Shown piece after piece: positions 15,506-17,073 of a DNA stretch of 17,073 nt. The notes beneath the pieces were generated by a model. It saw nothing but the letters and a program-made list of their open reading frames with translations. It did not search any database and was not told where the DNA came from. Each line of letters opens with the position of its first letter. The first letter of the stretch is position 1. The stretch is taken from assembly GCA_031417525.1 (NCBI GenBank), contig JANOVT010000257.1:1-17073 (forward strand), in the 5' to 3' direction. Both the position numbers and the translations under genes were made by a program. The stretch is from JAIBBG01 sp031417525 (GTDB lineage: Bacteria; Bacteroidota; Bacteroidia; Flavobacteriales_D; Sanyastnellaceae).

Positions 15506-17073
15506 ATCAAATTCCATTATAAAAGCATGGGCCGTGTTGCCCATGCTTTTATTATTTCAAAATTCGATCAGCCAGATTGGTTTCAACAAGCGCTTTTTTT
15601 CCGAACACTCCAGCCGACTTGAATCAGTAAATATCACTGAAGGTGGTTACGTAGTTGCAGGTTGGTCTAGTGATCCAGCGGATGGTAATCATTTTGATTT
15701 ATTGATTGTTAATTTGGATGTGAATGGTGAAATAACTGCTGAAAATAAATACGGAAATTCGCAACGTTATTTTTGGAGCATTGGCAAAAATGTTAGCGAA
15801 TTGCCAGAGCGATTTCTGCAGCAAAGTGTTGGGCCAAGAAATGACACTGCCGCAATCAACCTTACTTGGTTCGATCATCTTGGTGATACCCTATTCACTC
15901 GTGATTTCAGAAGCATTTACCTGAATATGGGTTGGGCATTGGATTATTTCATATCGCCTCCGTTTGCATATCTCAACTCAGATAGCACTGCTTATTTGAC
16001 AGCGATAGTGTCACACGAATCAACCTTTAGCGATGCCGTTCTTTACAAATTCGACCCGCAAGGCCACGAACTCTGGCATTATGTCCACGCCACACTTTCC
16101 GATCCTGATGCGATTTATGCCGTGGTGCCGCATCAGGGTGGAGTTATTGTCGGAATATTTGAAGATGGATATACAAATAATCCTGCTAATGATTTCATAG
16201 TAAAATTAAACAGCGCTGGTCTTGAACAATGGCATCTAAATTCAGATGATTTTCTACCGGGACGTCGAGGGAATTTCAGTCTGCTTTGTGACAATGACAC
16301 ATTGGTTATTGCTGGACTTTTTGAAGATTATGATTCTACAATTTACTATCCAATAGCTTCAATTTATAAAGTTGATACTTTAGGAAGTGTTATTTGGTCA
16401 AATACTTATGGTGAATATACTCAATTTGAGATGCGCACTTTCACCAACGTCGTAAAAACCACCGACGGCAACTACGTCTGTGGTGGAACGTGGACCACCA
16501 TTCCCGGCAGTGAAGAAATTCCTGTCGGACAAGTGAACGACGACTACGATCAATTCGCCCACATCGTCAAATTCGATCGCGACAATGGCAATATAATTTG
16601 GGAACGCAATTACCGCTGGCTGGAAACATACCGCGACAACCACAGCCTCAACGACATGAAAGCGACTCCCGATGGTGGTGTTATTTTTTGTGGCGAAGCA
16701 AATGATCTTTACCACATCTACGAGCCACCGTACCAACAAGCGTGGGTGGTAAAACTCGATGCGTGCGGGTGTCTGGTGCCCGGCTGCGACACTGAGTGTA
16801 CTGTTGGAGTCGGAGAAATGCCCGAAGGGCCAAGAAATGATTCAAATGATTCAAAGATTCAATTATTCAAATTTGGGCCGAATCCCGCTTATGATATGTT
16901 GAATGTGTTTGTTGGTGCGATTGCAAATGCTGATCTGCATAATGCTTCGATTGCGATTTATGATTTGCAAGGCAAGTTGATGAAATCCTTTGTGGTGAAA
17001 TATGCGAACACAACTTATATGATGGATGTGTCGGAGATGGCGAGTGGAGAGTATGTGATGGGTTTCATGAATG
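15492..17073 (+). CDS. Secreted propeller-like repeat protein with T9SS sorting domain, copy 2 (partial, runs off right edge)
   Basis: ATG 15492 opens a frame of 527 codons that reaches the window edge without a stop, so only the last residues are missing. The signal peptide is AWAVLPMLLLF with cleavage near SISQ-IGF (28). The protein aligns without any gap to copy 1, including repeats such as KFDPQGHELWHYV, KVDTLGSVIWSNTYG and KFDRDNGNIIWERNY, the Cys-rich DACGCLVPGCDTEC, the polar linker and a sorting domain (FKFGPNPAYDMLNVFV). Divergence is concentrated in about the first 180 residues and about residues 220-290. The region equivalent to 14499-14855 differs at only 5 of 119 residues, and the last 118 bases are identical. 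Function is unknown; it is presumably surface-exposed. Confidence 0.87.
   Translation, partial: MLSSKSNSIIKAWAVLPMLLLFQNSISQIGFNKRFFSEHSSRLESVNITEGGYVVAGWSSDPADGNHFDLLIVNLDVNGEITAENKYGNSQRYFWSIGKNVSELPERFLQQSVGPRNDTAAINLTWFDHLGDTLFTRDFRSIYLNMGWALDYFISPPFAYLNSDSTAYLTAIVSHESTFSDAVLYKFDPQGHELWHYVHATLSDPDAIYAVVPHQGGVIVGIFEDGYTNNPANDFIVKLNSAGLEQWHLNSDDFLPGRRGNFSLLCDNDTLVIAGLFEDYDSTIYYPIASIYKVDTLGSVIWSNTYGEYTQFEMRTFTNVVKTTDGNYVCGGTWTTIPGSEEIPVGQVNDDYDQFAHIVKFDRDNGNIIWERNYRWLETYRDNHSLNDMKATPDGGVIFCGEANDLYHIYEPPYQQAWVVKLDACGCLVPGCDTECTVGVGEMPEGPRNDSNDSKIQLFKFGPNPAYDMLNVFVGAIANADLHNASIAIYDLQGKLMKSFVVKYANTTYMMDVSEMASGEYVMGFMN
15519..15552 (+). terminator. Terminator-like stem-loop in signal-peptide codons, copy 2
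   Basis: ATAAAAGCATGGGC (15519-15532) pairs perfectly with GCCCATGCTTTTAT (15539-15552) across a 6-base loop CGTGTT, and TATTT follows. An A-run, a GC-rich core and a T-run make it look like an intrinsic terminator. It begins 13 bases after the stop codon of the orphan tail, where the terminator of that lost gene would be expected. It is also codons 10-21 of the next gene and encodes the hydrophobic core of its signal peptide. Transcripts starting upstream would be exposed to termination unless ribosomes open the stem. Confidence 0.6.

Larger units (their letters stand above)
13366..17073 (+). repeat. Tandem duplication, period 1944 bases
   Basis: Unit 1 runs from about 13366 to 15306 and unit 2 from about 15307 past the window edge. 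Matching landmarks lie exactly 1944 bases apart: the two ATGs (13548/15492), CACGAACTCTGG (14121/16065), CAACGTCGTA (14501/16445), GGGCCGAATC (14931/16875), and a 118-base identical stretch (15012-15129 and 16956-17073). In the upstream tail the offset falls to 1941 because of three single-base deletions in copy 1. Each unit is an orphan T9SS tail plus a complete secreted-protein gene. The left boundary is approximate. Confidence 0.9.

Overview
The window comes from a Bacteroidota chromosome, probably a marine or aquatic flavobacterial or chitinophagal lineage. The evidence is type IX secretion (T9SS) C-terminal sorting domains, -7 promoter elements of the TAnnTTTG type, few Shine-Dalgarno sites, a RDD/SpoIIM/DUF4129/DUF4350/MoxR/DUF58 gene block, and an intergenic repeat built from GGTTTC/AGGTTC-like words. 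I cannot name the genus from sequence alone.

Layout. Bases 1-495 (minus) hold the N-terminus of a secreted HYR-type repeat protein that runs off the left edge. An AT-rich gap carries its promoter and that of tRNA-Phe(GAA). The tRNA is followed at once by a terminator hairpin, and aroB starts 8 bases after the T-tract. An RDD-family membrane protein (minus) converges on aroB and diverges from a tight plus-strand operon at 3030-9521: SpoIIM/DUF95 protein, DUF4129 protein, DUF4350 protein, MoxR ATPase, DUF58 protein. Its genes overlap by 23 bases or lie 12-13 bases apart. This is the MoxR-DUF58 type of cell-envelope module; its biochemical output is not established. A 150-base inverted-repeat element separates it from a convergent minus-strand run, paaB-paaC-paaD (phenylacetyl-CoA epoxidase subunits), which lacks both paaA and paaE. 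Upstream of paaB, on the same strand, is a GH18 chitinase with a T9SS tail.

The right 3.7 kb is a tandem duplication with a period of exactly 1944 bases over the coding part. Each unit has a ~200-base orphan T9SS tail (frameshifted in copy 1, open in copy 2), whose stop codon overlaps by 14 bases the ATG of a ~540-residue secreted propeller-like protein that has its own T9SS domain. The second protein runs off the right edge. The two proteins align without gaps, but identity is patchy: near-identical blocks alternate with strongly diverged ones.

The most interesting signal is in the signal-peptide codons of these paralogues. Both copies can form a stem-loop at the same place, resembling an intrinsic terminator. 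Three of its base pairs differ between the copies by double compensatory substitutions, although the encoded residues differ. This suggests an RNA element (terminator or attenuator) embedded in the start of each coding region. A 22-base palindrome that includes the stop codon of copy 1 separates the two units.
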